Shown: positions 1 to 8,658, counted from the stretch's first letter. The stretch is DNA of 40,153 nt from UBA5266 sp964610025 (GCA_964610025.1 CAZSTX010000015.1:1-40153); one strand, 5' to 3'. The notes: generated from the letters alone by a model not told the origin. A program made the numbers and translations.

Positions 1-179
1 TATTTGAAAATAGATAAAAATTTTTGTTCAAAATAAAAGTTATTTTTTTACAAAATTAAACTTTTATTTAATACTATACGCATTTTTTTCTGATTATATT
101 CAACAATAATCTATAAATTTCCTTAGATTTTTGATGCAAATTTAATGTTTTTTGAGTATCTTAAACTTTATTTAAATAA

Positions 180-210
180 AAAAAACAAAAAGATGAGACA
201 TCTGTTTTTT
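180..210. terminator. Putative intrinsic terminator
   Basis: A short stem AGATG/CATCT (190-194 with 198-202, loop AGA) is followed on the plus strand by seven T residues and preceded by an A-rich run. The structure could therefore act in either direction. The stem is only five base pairs plus A-T extensions, so the call is tentative. Confidence 0.4.
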
Positions 211-274
211 TCAAGATATTGCTCCCCTCAATAAATTTTTATACGTCTATGTGGAAATTTTAAAAATTTTTGTG

Positions 275-282
275 TACTTTTG
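275..282 (+). promoter_or_regulatory. Bacteroidetes -7 promoter element of ppdK
   Basis: TACTTTTG matches the Bacteroidetes -7 consensus TAnnTTTG. I see no convincing TTTG box about 19 bases upstream. It would place the transcript start near 289 and give a leader of about 50 bases before the ppdK ATG. Confidence 0.6.
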
Positions 283-338
283 CATTTCCAAATAAAGAAG
301 TACAAAGTAGTTATTTATAATTTAAAATTTGATTAAAA

Positions 339-3056
339 ATGAGTAAAGTAAAGTATGTTTATACTTTTGGAGGAAAGACCGCAGAAGGAAAAGCGGATAT
401 GAAAGAATTGTTAGGTGGAAAAGGAGCTAATTTAGCCGAGATGTGTCATTTAGGTTTACCTGTTCCAGCCGGATTAACGATTACTACTGAAACCTGTACA
501 GCTTATTATGCAAATAACTGTCAATTGCCACAAGGATTGATGGCAGAGGTGTGGGAAGGAATGAAAAGTGTAGAAAAAAACATGGGATTAAAATACGATG
601 ATCCTGATAATCCTTTACTTGTATCTTGTCGTTCGGGAGCACGCAGTTCAATGCCCGGAATGATGGATACGGTTTTAAATATAGGTTTGAGTTCTAAAAC
701 CATTCCTGGCTTGATAAAGAAAACCAATAATCCACGGTTTGTTTACGATTCTTATCGTCGTTTAATTATGATGTATGCTGATGTGGTAATGGAAAAATCG
801 GAAGACATTGAACCCAAAGACGGAAAGGGCATTCGCAAAATATTAGACGATATGTTAGATGGTTTTAAGCATGCAAAAAATTACACATCTGATACCGATA
901 TGACTGCTGAAGATTTGTTGAAATTATCGAATGATTTCAAAGCCAAAGTCAAAGAAGTCTTAGGAAGCGAATTTCCTGACGATGCAAAGGCACAATTAGA
1001 AGGAGGTATTAAAGCAGTTTTTAAAAGCTGGAATGGCAAAAAAGCTGTTGCTTATCGTCGCATCGAAGGCATACCTAACGATTGGGGTACAGCTGTTAAT
1101 GTTCAAGCAATGGTTTATGGAAATATGGGCGATCATTCAGCAACAGGTGTTGCTTTTACGCGTAATCCTGCTACAGGAGAAAATCAATTTTATGGCGAAT
1201 GGTTAATCAATGCACAAGGCGAAGACGTGGTTGCCGGCATACGCACTCCCAATCCTTTAAACGATGATACTAAAAACGAACAAAATAAGCATTTGCCTTC
1301 TATGCAAGAACTTATGCCTACGACTTATAAAGAGCTATGTGAAATACGCACTATTTTAGAGAAAAGCTTTAGAGATATGCTTGATATAGAGTTTACTATA
1401 CAAGAAGATAAGTTGTATATGTTGCAGTGCCGTGTAGGAAAACGTACCGGTGTTGCTGCTTTAAATACGGCTTTAGATATGTTTCAAGAAAAACTAATTT
1501 CAGAAAAAGAAGTTGTTACACGTTTAACTCCCACGCAATTAGATGAATTATTACATCCTATTTTAGACCAAAAAGATGAGGCTAATTATCAAGTATTAGC
1601 AAAAGGTTTGCCAGCAGGTCCTGGCGGTGCTATAGGAGTGATAGCTTTGACAAGCGAAAAAGCTATGGAGTATCGAAAACAAAATATTAAATCCATATTA
1701 GTAAGAGAAGAAACCAACCCTGAAGACGTAGAAGGAATGCGTGCCGCCGAAGGTATTTTGACAGCACGTGGAGGTATGACTTCGCATGCTGCTTTAGTAG
1801 CACGCGGTTGGGGAAAATGTTGTATTGTAGGTTGCGATGCTATTAAAATAAATCTTTCTAAAAATCAAATAACTATTGATAATAAGATATTTAAAGAAGG
1901 AGATATTATTAGCTTAAATGGAACGAAAGGCTGGGTGTATGGTAATGAAATAAAAATGATAGATGCAACAGAAAATCCCAGATTCCAAGAGTTTATGAAA
2001 ATAGTAGACAAGTATCGTAAAATGGGTGTGCGTGCCAATGCCGATACGCCCGAAGATGCACAAAATGCTATTGATTTTGGAGCTGAAGGAATAGGACTTT
2101 TCCGTATCGAACATATGTTTTATGGGAAAAACAGTGAACAGCCTTTAAGAAAATTACGCAATGTTATTTTAGCTAACGACAGCAAAGAACGTATTGGTGC
2201 TTTGAGCGAGTTGGAACCTTTTATTCATGAAACAGCTAAGGGAACTTTAAAGGTAATGAATGGAAAGCCATTAACTTTTAGATTGATAGACCCTCCTTTG
2301 CATGAGTTTGTCCCTCAAACAGAAGACAAACAACGTGAGTTGGCAAAAGAAAAGGGAATGCCGTTTGAAGAAATAAAAAGACGTATTGATGCACTACACG
2401 AAGTAAATCCGATGATGGGATTGCGTGGAGTAAGATTAGGAATTGTCTATCCAGAGATTAGCGAAACGCAATTTCGAGCTTTATTTCAAGCAACAGCGGA
2501 ATTGATAAAAGAAGGATTCAATCCTCAATTAGAAATTATGGTTCCTTTAACCATATCGCTCTTGGAATTAGAATTTCAAAAGAAAATAGCTGATAAAGTC
2601 CTTGCCGAAATAGAAGCAAAATTTGCAGTTAAAATAAATTATCTGTATGGTACTATGATAGAGATACCTCGTGCAACATTATTGGCTGCTGAAATAGCAA
2701 AAGTAGCTGATTTCTTTTCTTTTGGCACTAACGATTTAACACAAATGACTTATGGATTTTCGCGTGACGATGTGAATACAATTATCAACACATATGTTGA
2801 AGAAAAAATAATTCCATCTGATCCTTTTAATACATTAGACACAAGTGGAGTAGGAGAGTTGGTGGCAATGGGAACACAACGCGGACGTACAACCAAATCT
2901 AACTTGAAAGTGGGAGTATGTGGAGAACATGGTGGAGACCCAGCATCTATAAAATTCTTTTATAATGCAGGCTTAAATTATGTGTCGTGTTCGCCTTTCC
3001 GTGTGCCTATTGCACGTTTGGCAGCAGCACAAGCTGCTATTGAAAATGAAAAATAA
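339..3056 (+). CDS. ppdK: Pyruvate, phosphate dikinase
   Basis: This enzyme interconverts pyruvate, ATP and phosphate with phosphoenolpyruvate, AMP and pyrophosphate in the cytoplasm. In anaerobes it can run in either direction, as a PPi-linked glycolytic step or for gluconeogenesis. The 905 residues match the usual full length. An N-terminal ATP-grasp domain (about 20-360) carries GGKGANLAEM and SCRSGARSSMPGMMDT. The central phosphohistidine domain has GGMTSHAALVARGWG with the swivelling catalytic His at residue 483. The C-terminal PEP-binding barrel (about 530-895) contains GLFRIEHMF and GVCGEHGGDP with the catalytic Cys at residue 861. The ATG at 339 follows a phylum-type -7 element. The gene appears monocistronic, with a hairpin terminator 20 bases after the stop. 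Identity is essentially certain. Confidence 0.98.
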   Translation: MSKVKYVYTFGGKTAEGKADMKELLGGKGANLAEMCHLGLPVPAGLTITTETCTAYYANNCQLPQGLMAEVWEGMKSVEKNMGLKYDDPDNPLLVSCRSGARSSMPGMMDTVLNIGLSSKTIPGLIKKTNNPRFVYDSYRRLIMMYADVVMEKSEDIEPKDGKGIRKILDDMLDGFKHAKNYTSDTDMTAEDLLKLSNDFKAKVKEVLGSEFPDDAKAQLEGGIKAVFKSWNGKKAVAYRRIEGIPNDWGTAVNVQAMVYGNMGDHSATGVAFTRNPATGENQFYGEWLINAQGEDVVAGIRTPNPLNDDTKNEQNKHLPSMQELMPTTYKELCEIRTILEKSFRDMLDIEFTIQEDKLYMLQCRVGKRTGVAALNTALDMFQEKLISEKEVVTRLTPTQLDELLHPILDQKDEANYQVLAKGLPAGPGGAIGVIALTSEKAMEYRKQNIKSILVREETNPEDVEGMRAAEGILTARGGMTSHAALVARGWGKCCIVGCDAIKINLSKNQITIDNKIFKEGDIISLNGTKGWVYGNEIKMIDATENPRFQEFMKIVDKYRKMGVRANADTPEDAQNAIDFGAEGIGLFRIEHMFYGKNSEQPLRKLRNVILANDSKERIGALSELEPFIHETAKGTLKVMNGKPLTFRLIDPPLHEFVPQTEDKQRELAKEKGMPFEEIKRRIDALHEVNPMMGLRGVRLGIVYPEISETQFRALFQATAELIKEGFNPQLEIMVPLTISLLELEFQKKIADKVLAEIEAKFAVKINYLYGTMIEIPRATLLAAEIAKVADFFSFGTNDLTQMTYGFSRDDVNTIINTYVEEKIIPSDPFNTLDTSGVGELVAMGTQRGRTTKSNLKVGVCGEHGGDPASIKFFYNAGLNYVSCSPFRVPIARLAAAQAAIENEK

Positions 3057-3075
3057 AAATTGTTTTCATATAACG

Positions 3076-3106
3076 AAAAGGGAGGTTGTCAAGGCCTCTC
3101 TTTTTA
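3076..3106 (+). terminator. Intrinsic terminator of ppdK
   Basis: The arm at 3076-3085 pairs with 3095-3104 (core AAGGGAGG with CCTCTCTT, one G-T wobble) around a nine-base loop. The 3' arm runs into a T tract. It lies just after the ppdK stop and before the 3' end of the convergent OmpA gene. Confidence 0.75.
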
Positions 3107-3126
3107 TATTATAGTGTGCTGTTGAT

Positions 3127-3828
3127 TTATTCTTTTGTTATTGTTACAACAGTTCTACGATTTTTTTGACGTCCATTTTCATTTTCATTGCTGGCAATTG
3201 GTTGTGTGTCGCCATAACCTTTGCAAGTCATTCTTTTTGCGTTGATGCCTTTGCTAACGAGGTAATTTTTTACAGCAGTTGCTCTATTAATCGAGAGACT
3301 TAAATTAGATGCACTTGAGCCTATATTGTCGGTATGCCCAGCTATTTCGATTTCTAAATGAGGTTTTACTTTCATCAGTTCTAATAAATTGTTTAAAGAT
3401 TTATAGGATTCAGGACGTAGTGTCGATTTGCCAGTATCGAAAAAGACATCTTCTAAAATATAAGTTTTCGGGGGGTTATAATTGATGTTGAGCTGATAGG
3501 TAAAAATTCCTTTCTCGTTTGGAATAGCCATTTCGTCGTATTTGGTGTTGCCTCCAATGGTTTTGTATATGATGGTATAAATATCGCCTTCTGGGATAAG
3601 CAGTGAAATTTTACCTTTATTATTTGTTATCCCTGAAAATGTTTTTTTTGTTTTTTTTCCAATTAAAGAGATGCTTTCGCCAACTCGTGGCTCATCTTCC
3701 ATGCTACTTACAGTTATGTGTAATAAAGCATGAGTCTCTGTAGGTTCTAAATTTTGTGCCTTTCCATTTAGAGAGATTAATAATAATATAAAATAAAAAA
3801 CAATGGATTTAATTGTCTGTGTTAGCAT
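3127..3828 (-). CDS. OmpA-family outer-membrane/peptidoglycan-binding protein
   Basis: This is a predicted periplasmic or outer-membrane-associated protein of 233 residues with an N-terminal signal peptide (hydrophobic stretch ending NGKAQ). Residues about 25-120 look like a small beta-sandwich of the carboxypeptidase-regulatory type (GITNNKGKISLLIPEG). Residues about 128-232 are an OmpA C-terminal domain, with VFFDTGKSTLRPES, IEIAGHTDNIGSS, and the peptidoglycan-binding motif around NLSLSINRATAV. There is no room for an integral barrel, so it probably tethers the envelope to peptidoglycan. I chose the ATG at 3828 because it lies one base after the stop of the upstream WG-repeat frame; a start 39 bases further up would overlap that frame. 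The tight spacing suggests translational coupling with the WG-repeat gene. Confidence 0.88.
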   Translation of the reverse strand: MLTQTIKSIVFYFILLLISLNGKAQNLEPTETHALLHITVSSMEDEPRVGESISLIGKKTKKTFSGITNNKGKISLLIPEGDIYTIIYKTIGGNTKYDEMAIPNEKGIFTYQLNINYNPPKTYILEDVFFDTGKSTLRPESYKSLNNLLELMKVKPHLEIEIAGHTDNIGSSASNLSLSINRATAVKNYLVSKGINAKRMTCKGYGDTQPIASNENENGRQKNRRTVVTITKE

Positions 3829-3829
3829 G

Positions 3830-4566
3830 TTATTTCTTTTTAATAATAGGATTTCCGTTTTCATCAATAAAAGTTTTTTTATTGTTAATAGTTACTTCTG
3901 CCCAAAATGGATGTTTTTCTCCAAAATTACCGATTTTGTCATATATTGGGGGTACAATTTCTTTGCCATCTAAATCAATAAAACCATTTTGTCGTTTAAT
4001 TTTACCAAAGCCCAATTTGTATAATTGTTACTGTTGAATTTATATATTTTATCATAGTAAGGTTTTACGATTTCATTTCCTAAAGTATCAATAAATCCAT
4101 AGCGTTTGTTGAGTTTTACTAATGCCCAGTGTGGTTGATATTCATTAAAGTCATTAATGTTATCGTAAATACACGCTACTATTTCTTTGTTTTTTTTATT
4201 GATAAATCCGTATTTATCGTTTAATTTTACTTTTATCCAATTTACTATATTATTTTTGTAGTTATACAAATTGTCATATTTAGGTGCTACCACTTCTTTA
4301 CCTGTTGTATCGATAAAACCATATTTGTTGCTTAATTTTATTTCAGCCCACCCGTAGCGATAATAGTGAAATTTGCTTATATCGTCATAAATAGGCAATA
4401 CGATTTCTTTTCCTGTACTGTCAATACATCCGTATTTATCGTTTAATTTAACTAATGCCCACCCATTTCTAAATTTGTTAAAATTGCCTATATCGTCGTA
4501 AACAATTTGACCGAAGTTATTACAATAATAAACAATAAATAATACGAAAAAACTTATTTTTTTCAT
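3830..4566 (-). pseudogene. WG-repeat secreted protein, split by a one-base frameshift
   Basis: An N-terminal signal peptide (MKKISFFVLFIVYY) is followed by six tandem repeats of about 37 residues with the pattern YDxIxxF...WALVKLNDKYGFIDxxGKEIVxPI, the WG (KWG) repeat family of unknown function. The reading frame from 4566 stops at 3970, inside the fifth repeat. The rest of repeat five and all of repeat six continue in another frame down to 3830. All intact repeats read NDK-x-GFID at this spot, but here one base is missing near 3985-3990 (GACAAAATGG where a codon such as TAT is expected after AAA). Restored, the protein would have about 245 residues and end one base before the OmpA start. 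It may be a true mutation, phase variation or a sequence error. The start at 4566 is preferred over 4590 because it begins at the signal peptide. Confidence 0.8.
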
Positions 4567-4602
4567 ATTGATAAATGTTTTATTTAGCATATGTTTTTTT
4601 TA

Positions 4603-4610
4603 CAAAAATA
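4603..4610 (-). promoter_or_regulatory. -7 promoter element for the WG-repeat/OmpA pair
   Basis: Read on the minus strand this is TATTTTTG, matching TAnnTTTG. It lies 37 bases upstream of the chosen WG-repeat start. The nearest TTG box is about 25 bases upstream, which is wider than ideal. Confidence 0.5.
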
Positions 4611-4718
4611 CATGAAAAATATATACTTTTTTTGACAACTGCTAATTTTATTGTATCTTTTGCCTTTACAAGTTTATAGGAGGTAATATTTTTCTAATAA
4701 TTTATTATAAATAATCAT

Positions 4719-4748
4719 TTTGTTTATTGTAATTTTTATATACTTTTG
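4719..4748 (+). promoter_or_regulatory. Bacteroidetes -33/-7 promoter of the SUMF1-like gene
   Basis: TTTG at 4719-4722 and TACTTTTG at 4741-4748 are separated by 18 bases, close to the phylum consensus. The predicted transcript starts near 4755, with a leader of about 45 bases. Confidence 0.7.
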
Positions 4749-4800
4749 TAAAATTAAATGCACAAAGATTAATCAAATTATAATTTAATAATAAACTATT

Positions 4801-5733
4801 ATGAATAAATATATTATTTTTTTATTAGTACTTATTTTCAGTTTGAATGCGGTGGCACAAACTAAGCCTACTGCCGTCAGTGAAAGTGTGGTTAATGGGA
4901 AACGCATGGTAGTTTATAGCGACGGCACATGGAAAGAAAAAGAATATACTAAACCCACCATTCAATGGGTTGCTATTTCTGCCGGGACCTTTACTATGGG
5001 AAGTCCCTATAATCAGGCATATAGAAAAGATGATGAAACACCGCATCAGGTAACATTGAATGCGTTTAAAATGAGCAAATATGAAATTACCAATATCCAA
5101 TATTCTGCCTTTTTGAATGCCAAAAACATTGGCAAAGATGGGAAATGCGCTACAGGAGCATATCCTAATGAACCATTAATTTATGAAAGTGGAGATAATT
5201 ATGATTGGGGTTTGCATTATGTCAATGGGCAATGGGTGCCGGTTGTAGGCTATGAAAATCACCCTGTAATACATGTTACTTGGTATGGTGCTTCGGAATT
5301 TGCTACCTATATGGGTTGCCGTTTGCCTACCGAAGCTGAATGGGAATATGCGTGCCGAGCGGAAACTACCACTCATTTTAATACAGGCATCTGTTTAACT
5401 ACCACACAAGCCAATTATAATGGGGATTTTCCTATGGAGTGGTGTGGTAAGGGAGTAGATAAATGCAAAACAATACCGGTAGGCAGTTTTGCTCCCAATG
5501 CCTGGGGCTTATACGATATGCACGGAAATGTGTATGAATGGTGTAACGATTGGTATGGTTTATATTCAAACGATGCACAAACTAATCCGCAAGGACCTGC
5601 ATCTGGGAAATTCCGAGTGTTCCGTGGTGGTAGCTGGGCGAGCATTGCTCGCTTTTGTCAGAGTGCTTATCGCAGCTGTACCGAACAAGAAGACAGCGGC
5701 TACACTATTGGGTTTCGTGTGGTTTCTCTTTAG
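4801..5733 (+). CDS. Secreted SUMF1/FGE-like domain protein
   Basis: This is an exported protein of 310 residues with a signal peptide (residues 1-20, ending AVAQ). A short linker contains VVYSDGTWKE. From about residue 55 to the end it is a formylglycine-generating-enzyme/SUMF1 C-type-lectin-like domain: GTFTMGSP, FKMSKYEITNIQYSAFL, HPVIHVTWYGASEFATYMG, RLPTEAEWEYACRA, NAWGLYDMHGNVYEWCNDWY, FRVFRGGSW and GFRVV. From memory of human FGE, its two active-site cysteines sit in GGSYMCHRSYC. Here the aligned segment is GGSWASIARFC, so the first Cys is Ser. It is therefore probably a binding or scaffold member and not an active sulfatase activator. The second half is clearly richer in G+C (about 45-48 % in the lines counted) than neighbouring genes. 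It stands alone, with its own promoter and a shared terminator. Confidence 0.9.
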   Translation: MNKYIIFLLVLIFSLNAVAQTKPTAVSESVVNGKRMVVYSDGTWKEKEYTKPTIQWVAISAGTFTMGSPYNQAYRKDDETPHQVTLNAFKMSKYEITNIQYSAFLNAKNIGKDGKCATGAYPNEPLIYESGDNYDWGLHYVNGQWVPVVGYENHPVIHVTWYGASEFATYMGCRLPTEAEWEYACRAETTTHFNTGICLTTTQANYNGDFPMEWCGKGVDKCKTIPVGSFAPNAWGLYDMHGNVYEWCNDWYGLYSNDAQTNPQGPASGKFRVFRGGSWASIARFCQSAYRSCTEQEDSGYTIGFRVVSL

Positions 5734-5810
5734 TTTAAGTGGAAATTTTCAGCCTTTCTTTTAAGCAAAAAAAACTTTGTTGACACTGTCTTTCAAAGTG
5801 TGTAAAAAAA

Positions 5811-5835
5811 AAAATGGTGTATAATACACCATTTT
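5811..5835. terminator. Bidirectional intrinsic terminator
   Basis: An 11-base-pair perfect stem, AAAATGGTGTA with its complement at 5825-5835, surrounds a three-base loop (TAA). A run of A residues lies on one side and T-rich sequence on the other. It sits between the convergent SUMF1-like gene and the oxidoreductase operon and could end both transcripts. Confidence 0.75.
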
Positions 5836-5926
5836 AGATAGAATGATAAGTTGGCTATATTTAACGAGAATAATAGAAGAATATCATTATTTAAGTAATA
5901 CTATGCAAATGTATTGTATAATAAAA

Positions 5927-6478
5927 TTAAATAATGTGATATTCTTTAATAATTTCGGCACCAACTTTAATAGCATTTAAGTTGTCGGGAATTAATTTAT
6001 GATGACGTTCTGGGAGTGATTTTTCGAGTCCTTTTTTCATATATTCTTCTTGAATAATAGGTTTATACTTTAAAAATCCACCCAATACAATCATGTTAAA
6101 TAATTTAGAAATTCCAAGTTCTCCTGCTTTGTCGGTTGCATTTATTTGATAGATATTAATATCTTTCCGTTCTGGATGGCGTGATATTCCATTTGGGTCG
6201 TAAACTAACATTCCACCAGGTTTTACCGATTTTTCAAATTTATCAAGAGATTGTTGATTGAGTATGATTGCAGTATCGAAAACAGAAAGCACAGGCGAGC
6301 TTATTCGTTCGTCGCTAATGATAACTGTTACATTCGATGTGCCACCTCTCATTTCTGGACCATAACTAGGCATCCAGCTTACTTCTTTATTTTGCATCAT
6401 TCCGGAGTAGGCAAGTATTTTTCCCATCGAAAGTACTCCTTGCCCTCCAAAACCAGCTATAATTATTTCTTCAGTCAT
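5927..6478 (-). CDS. 2-oxoacid:ferredoxin oxidoreductase, gamma subunit
   Basis: This is the gamma subunit of a four-part, CoA-dependent 2-oxoacid:ferredoxin oxidoreductase, cytoplasmic, 183 residues, the usual size for this family. The N-terminal signature GFGGQGVLSMGKILA and the following PSYGPEMRGGTSNV and FDTAIILNQQSLDKF segments are typical of the pyruvate/ketoisovalerate oxidoreductase gamma domain. It is the last gene of the cluster, 38 bases after the beta subunit, and is followed by a bidirectional hairpin. It corresponds to korC in other naming. Substrate choice is set by the alpha and beta subunits and cannot be read from this chain. Confidence 0.93.
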   Translation of the reverse strand: MTEEIIIAGFGGQGVLSMGKILAYSGMMQNKEVSWMPSYGPEMRGGTSNVTVIISDERISSPVLSVFDTAIILNQQSLDKFEKSVKPGGMLVYDPNGISRHPERKDINIYQINATDKAGELGISKLFNMIVLGGFLKYKPIIQEEYMKKGLEKSLPERHHKLIPDNLNAIKVGAEIIKEYHII

Positions 6479-6516
6479 TACTTTGTATTTTTAAATGTTG
6501 ACATTTTTTTTAACTA

Positions 6517-7281
6517 TTATTTAGACACTTTAATATCGCCGAGCGGATAGATAGGGAGCATATTGTCTTCTAACCATTTGTTAGCGTCTGTTGGTGTCAT
6601 TTTCCAACCTGAGTTACAATTGGAAACTACTTCGACAAACGATACTCCTTTGTTTTCTTTTTGGTTTTCGAATGCCTGTCTAATAGCACGTTTACATTTT
6701 CGTACCAATGCAGGAGTATGTACTGCTTGTCGTGTAACATAGCAAGTTCCGGGAAGTTGTGCTACTATTTCGGTAATTTTCAACGGATTTCCCATCATTT
6801 CTATATTACGTCCATAAGGCGAGGTGGAAGTTTTCATATCTTCCAGGGTAGTAGGCGCCATTTGTCCACCAGTCATACCATAAATACCGTTGTTGATAAA
6901 TATCATTGTGATATTTTCGCCACGATTACAAGCATGAATAGTTTCGGCGGTGCCAATAGCTGCTAGGTCGCCATCTCCTTGATAGGAGAAAACAAAAAAG
7001 TCGGGTTTTAATCGTTTAATAGCAGTAGCTAAAGCGGGGGCGCGTCCGTGAGCAGCTTCTTGCATATCTACTTCAAAGTAGTTATAAGCTAAAACAGAAC
7101 AACCAACAGGTGCAATACCTATTGTTTGTTCTTGTATGCCCATTTCTTCTATTACTTCTGCAATAATACGGTGTGTTGTGCCATGTCCACATCCTGGACA
7201 ATAATGCATCACATTTTTTGTAAGAACGGGAGTTCTTCTATATACTAAGTTTTCGGGTTTTATAATATCTTCTCTATTCAT
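6517..7281 (-). CDS. 2-oxoacid:ferredoxin oxidoreductase, beta (TPP-binding) subunit
   Basis: This 254-residue chain binds thiamine diphosphate and carries out decarboxylation. CPGCGHGTTHR lies near residue 25. The TPP/Mg motif GDGDLAAIGTAETIHA runs on to FINNGIYGMTGGQMAPT, as in the beta subunits of KorB/VorA type. I chose the ATG at 7281: an in-frame TTG at 7296 would overlap the alpha-subunit gene, whereas the ATG lies four bases after that gene's stop. It is preceded by GGAGGA, a clear Shine-Dalgarno formed by the last two Gly codons of the alpha gene, which is unusual in this phylum. Translation of alpha and beta is probably coupled. Confidence 0.95.
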   Translation of the reverse strand: MNREDIIKPENLVYRRTPVLTKNVMHYCPGCGHGTTHRIIAEVIEEMGIQEQTIGIAPVGCSVLAYNYFEVDMQEAAHGRAPALATAIKRLKPDFFVFSYQGDGDLAAIGTAETIHACNRGENITMIFINNGIYGMTGGQMAPTTLEDMKTSTSPYGRNIEMMGNPLKITEIVAQLPGTCYVTRQAVHTPALVRKCKRAIRQAFENQKENKGVSFVEVVSNCNSGWKMTPTDANKWLEDNMLPIYPLGDIKVSK

Positions 7282-7285
7282 ATGA

Positions 7286-8368
7286 TTATCCTCCAATTAT
7301 TTTAGTTTCTAATGCGTGTAGTACTTCTTGAGGAGTTGGAATAATACCTCCAAAACGACCAAAGTGATCGACTTTAATTTTATGTTTGGTAGCCAATAAT
7401 ACATCTTCTACCATTTGACCAGCACTCATTTCAACGGATAACATTCCTTTCACTTTATCAGCTAATTCGGCTAATATCTTGGAAGGGAAAGGCCATAATG
7501 TGATAGGTCTTAGCAAACCGATTTTTATTCCTTTTTCTCTACCTAATTGAATTGCTTTTTGACAAATACGTGCCGAAGAACCGTAGGCTACAAAAATATA
7601 TTCTGCATCGTCGCAGTTAATCATTTCGTAGCGGACTTCATTTTCTTGGCATTCTTTGTATTTGTTTTGAAGGCGAATGTTTACTTGTTCTTGTTTAGCA
7701 GAGTCTAATTCAAGAGATGTAATGATTACATGTGGCTTGTCAGGATTTTTACCTGTTGTTGCCCATGGAAAACTTTTCTTGATAAATTCATCAGTCCAAC
7801 GAGGTTTATAATCTTCTACTTGCACTTTTTCCATTACTTGTCCTATTACTCCATCGGAGAGAATCATGGCTGGATTTCGGTATTTGAAAGCCAATTCAAA
7901 TCCTAAGCCAACAAAGTCGTACATTTCTTGTACAGAAGCAGGTGCTAGTGTTATTAAGCGATAATCGCCATGTCCACCTCCTTTTGTGGTTTGAAAATAG
8001 TCGGCTTGTGAAGGTTGAATGGTGCCTAATCCAGGACCTCCTCTTACTACATTAACTACTAAGCAAGGAAGTTCTGCTCCTGCAATATAGGAGAGTCCTT
8101 CTTGCATTAAACTAATACCGGGACTTGAAGAGGTAGTCATTACTTTTTTTCCACAAGCTGCACCACCATAGACCATATTGATAGATGCAACTTCGCTTTC
8201 AGCTTGTAAAACTACCATCCCTGTTTTCTTATAAGGCTCTTCTGCCATAAGATGTTCTAAAATTTCTGATTGAGGGGTTATTGGATAACCAAAATAGCCA
8301 TCTACTCCGTAGCGTATGGATGCTTCGGCTATGGCTTCGTTTCCCTTCATTAATCTCAATTCTTTCAT
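7286..8368 (-). CDS. vorB: 2-oxoacid:ferredoxin oxidoreductase, alpha subunit (VorB-like)
   Basis: The alpha subunit has 360 residues. It contains MKGNEAIAEASIRYGVDGYF, GYPITPQSEI, VLQAESEVASINMVYGGAA, TSSSPGISLMQEG and AELPCLVVNVVRGGPGLG, followed by a C-terminal transketolase-like domain (VAYGSSARICQKAI; GLLRPITLWPFP). As I recall the families, the AELPCLVV..RGGPGLG region and overall length are closer to ketoisovalerate (VorB) than to pyruvate oxidoreductases. The physiological substrate could nevertheless be branched-chain 2-oxoacids or 2-oxoglutarate (KorA). It makes acyl-CoA, CO2 and reduced ferredoxin, or runs in reverse for anaerobic carboxylation. It is second in the cluster, 31 bases after the ferredoxin-type gene. 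Confidence 0.92.
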   Translation of the reverse strand: MKELRLMKGNEAIAEASIRYGVDGYFGYPITPQSEILEHLMAEEPYKKTGMVVLQAESEVASINMVYGGAACGKKVMTTSSSPGISLMQEGLSYIAGAELPCLVVNVVRGGPGLGTIQPSQADYFQTTKGGGHGDYRLITLAPASVQEMYDFVGLGFELAFKYRNPAMILSDGVIGQVMEKVQVEDYKPRWTDEFIKKSFPWATTGKNPDKPHVIITSLELDSAKQEQVNIRLQNKYKECQENEVRYEMINCDDAEYIFVAYGSSARICQKAIQLGREKGIKIGLLRPITLWPFPSKILAELADKVKGMLSVEMSAGQMVEDVLLATKHKIKVDHFGRFGGIIPTPQEVLHALETKIIGG

Positions 8369-8399
8369 ATTGTTTTTTTACTTTTGTTAATAACTTTAT

Positions 8400-8612
8400 T
8401 TACTTTACCCTATAGACTGTTATTACTCCGTCTGGGCATACTATTGCACAGTTTGCACAGCCAATGCAACTATCGTTTTGAACTTCCAAATAATTGTAAC
8501 CTTTACTGTTTACTTTTTTCGATAATGCGATTACTTTATTTGGACAAGCTGGGATGCAAACGCCGCAACCTTTACATCTTTCTGTTTCTATTACAATTGC
8601 TCCTTTTGCCAT
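8400..8612 (-). CDS. 2x[4Fe-4S] ferredoxin-type subunit of the 2-oxoacid oxidoreductase
   Basis: This 70-residue protein has two classical cluster motifs, CKGCGVCIPACP and CIGCANCAIVCP, each CxxCxxCxxxCP. It is the delta (KorD-type) subunit that passes electrons from the TPP site to soluble ferredoxin. It is the first gene of the four-gene set. No TAnnTTTG promoter is visible in the 46 bases between it and yidC, so the set may be transcribed with yidC or from a promoter I cannot recognise. Confidence 0.95.
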   Translation of the reverse strand: MAKGAIVIETERCKGCGVCIPACPNKVIALSKKVNSKGYNYLEVQNDSCIGCANCAIVCPDGVITVYRVK

Positions 8613-8658
8613 TATTTAAAATTTTAATTAATATTTTTATTTTATATGTTTTTATTTC

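Larger units (their letters stand above)
1..338. other. Intergenic region upstream of ppdK
   Basis: This is a very AT-rich stretch without a credible reading frame. It holds a terminator-like hairpin near 180-210, which probably ends a gene lying outside the window, and the -7 promoter element of ppdK at 275-282. I see nothing else in it. Confidence 0.7.

Noticed and set aside
3830..4015. A separate 61-residue gene between the WG-repeat and OmpA genes
   Set aside because: Its sequence is the direct continuation of the broken fifth WG repeat plus a sixth repeat, so it is part of the frameshifted gene.
5489..5764. Plus-strand frame of 91 codons inside the SUMF1-like gene
   Set aside because: It is an out-of-frame shadow of a conserved domain, with no family resemblance.
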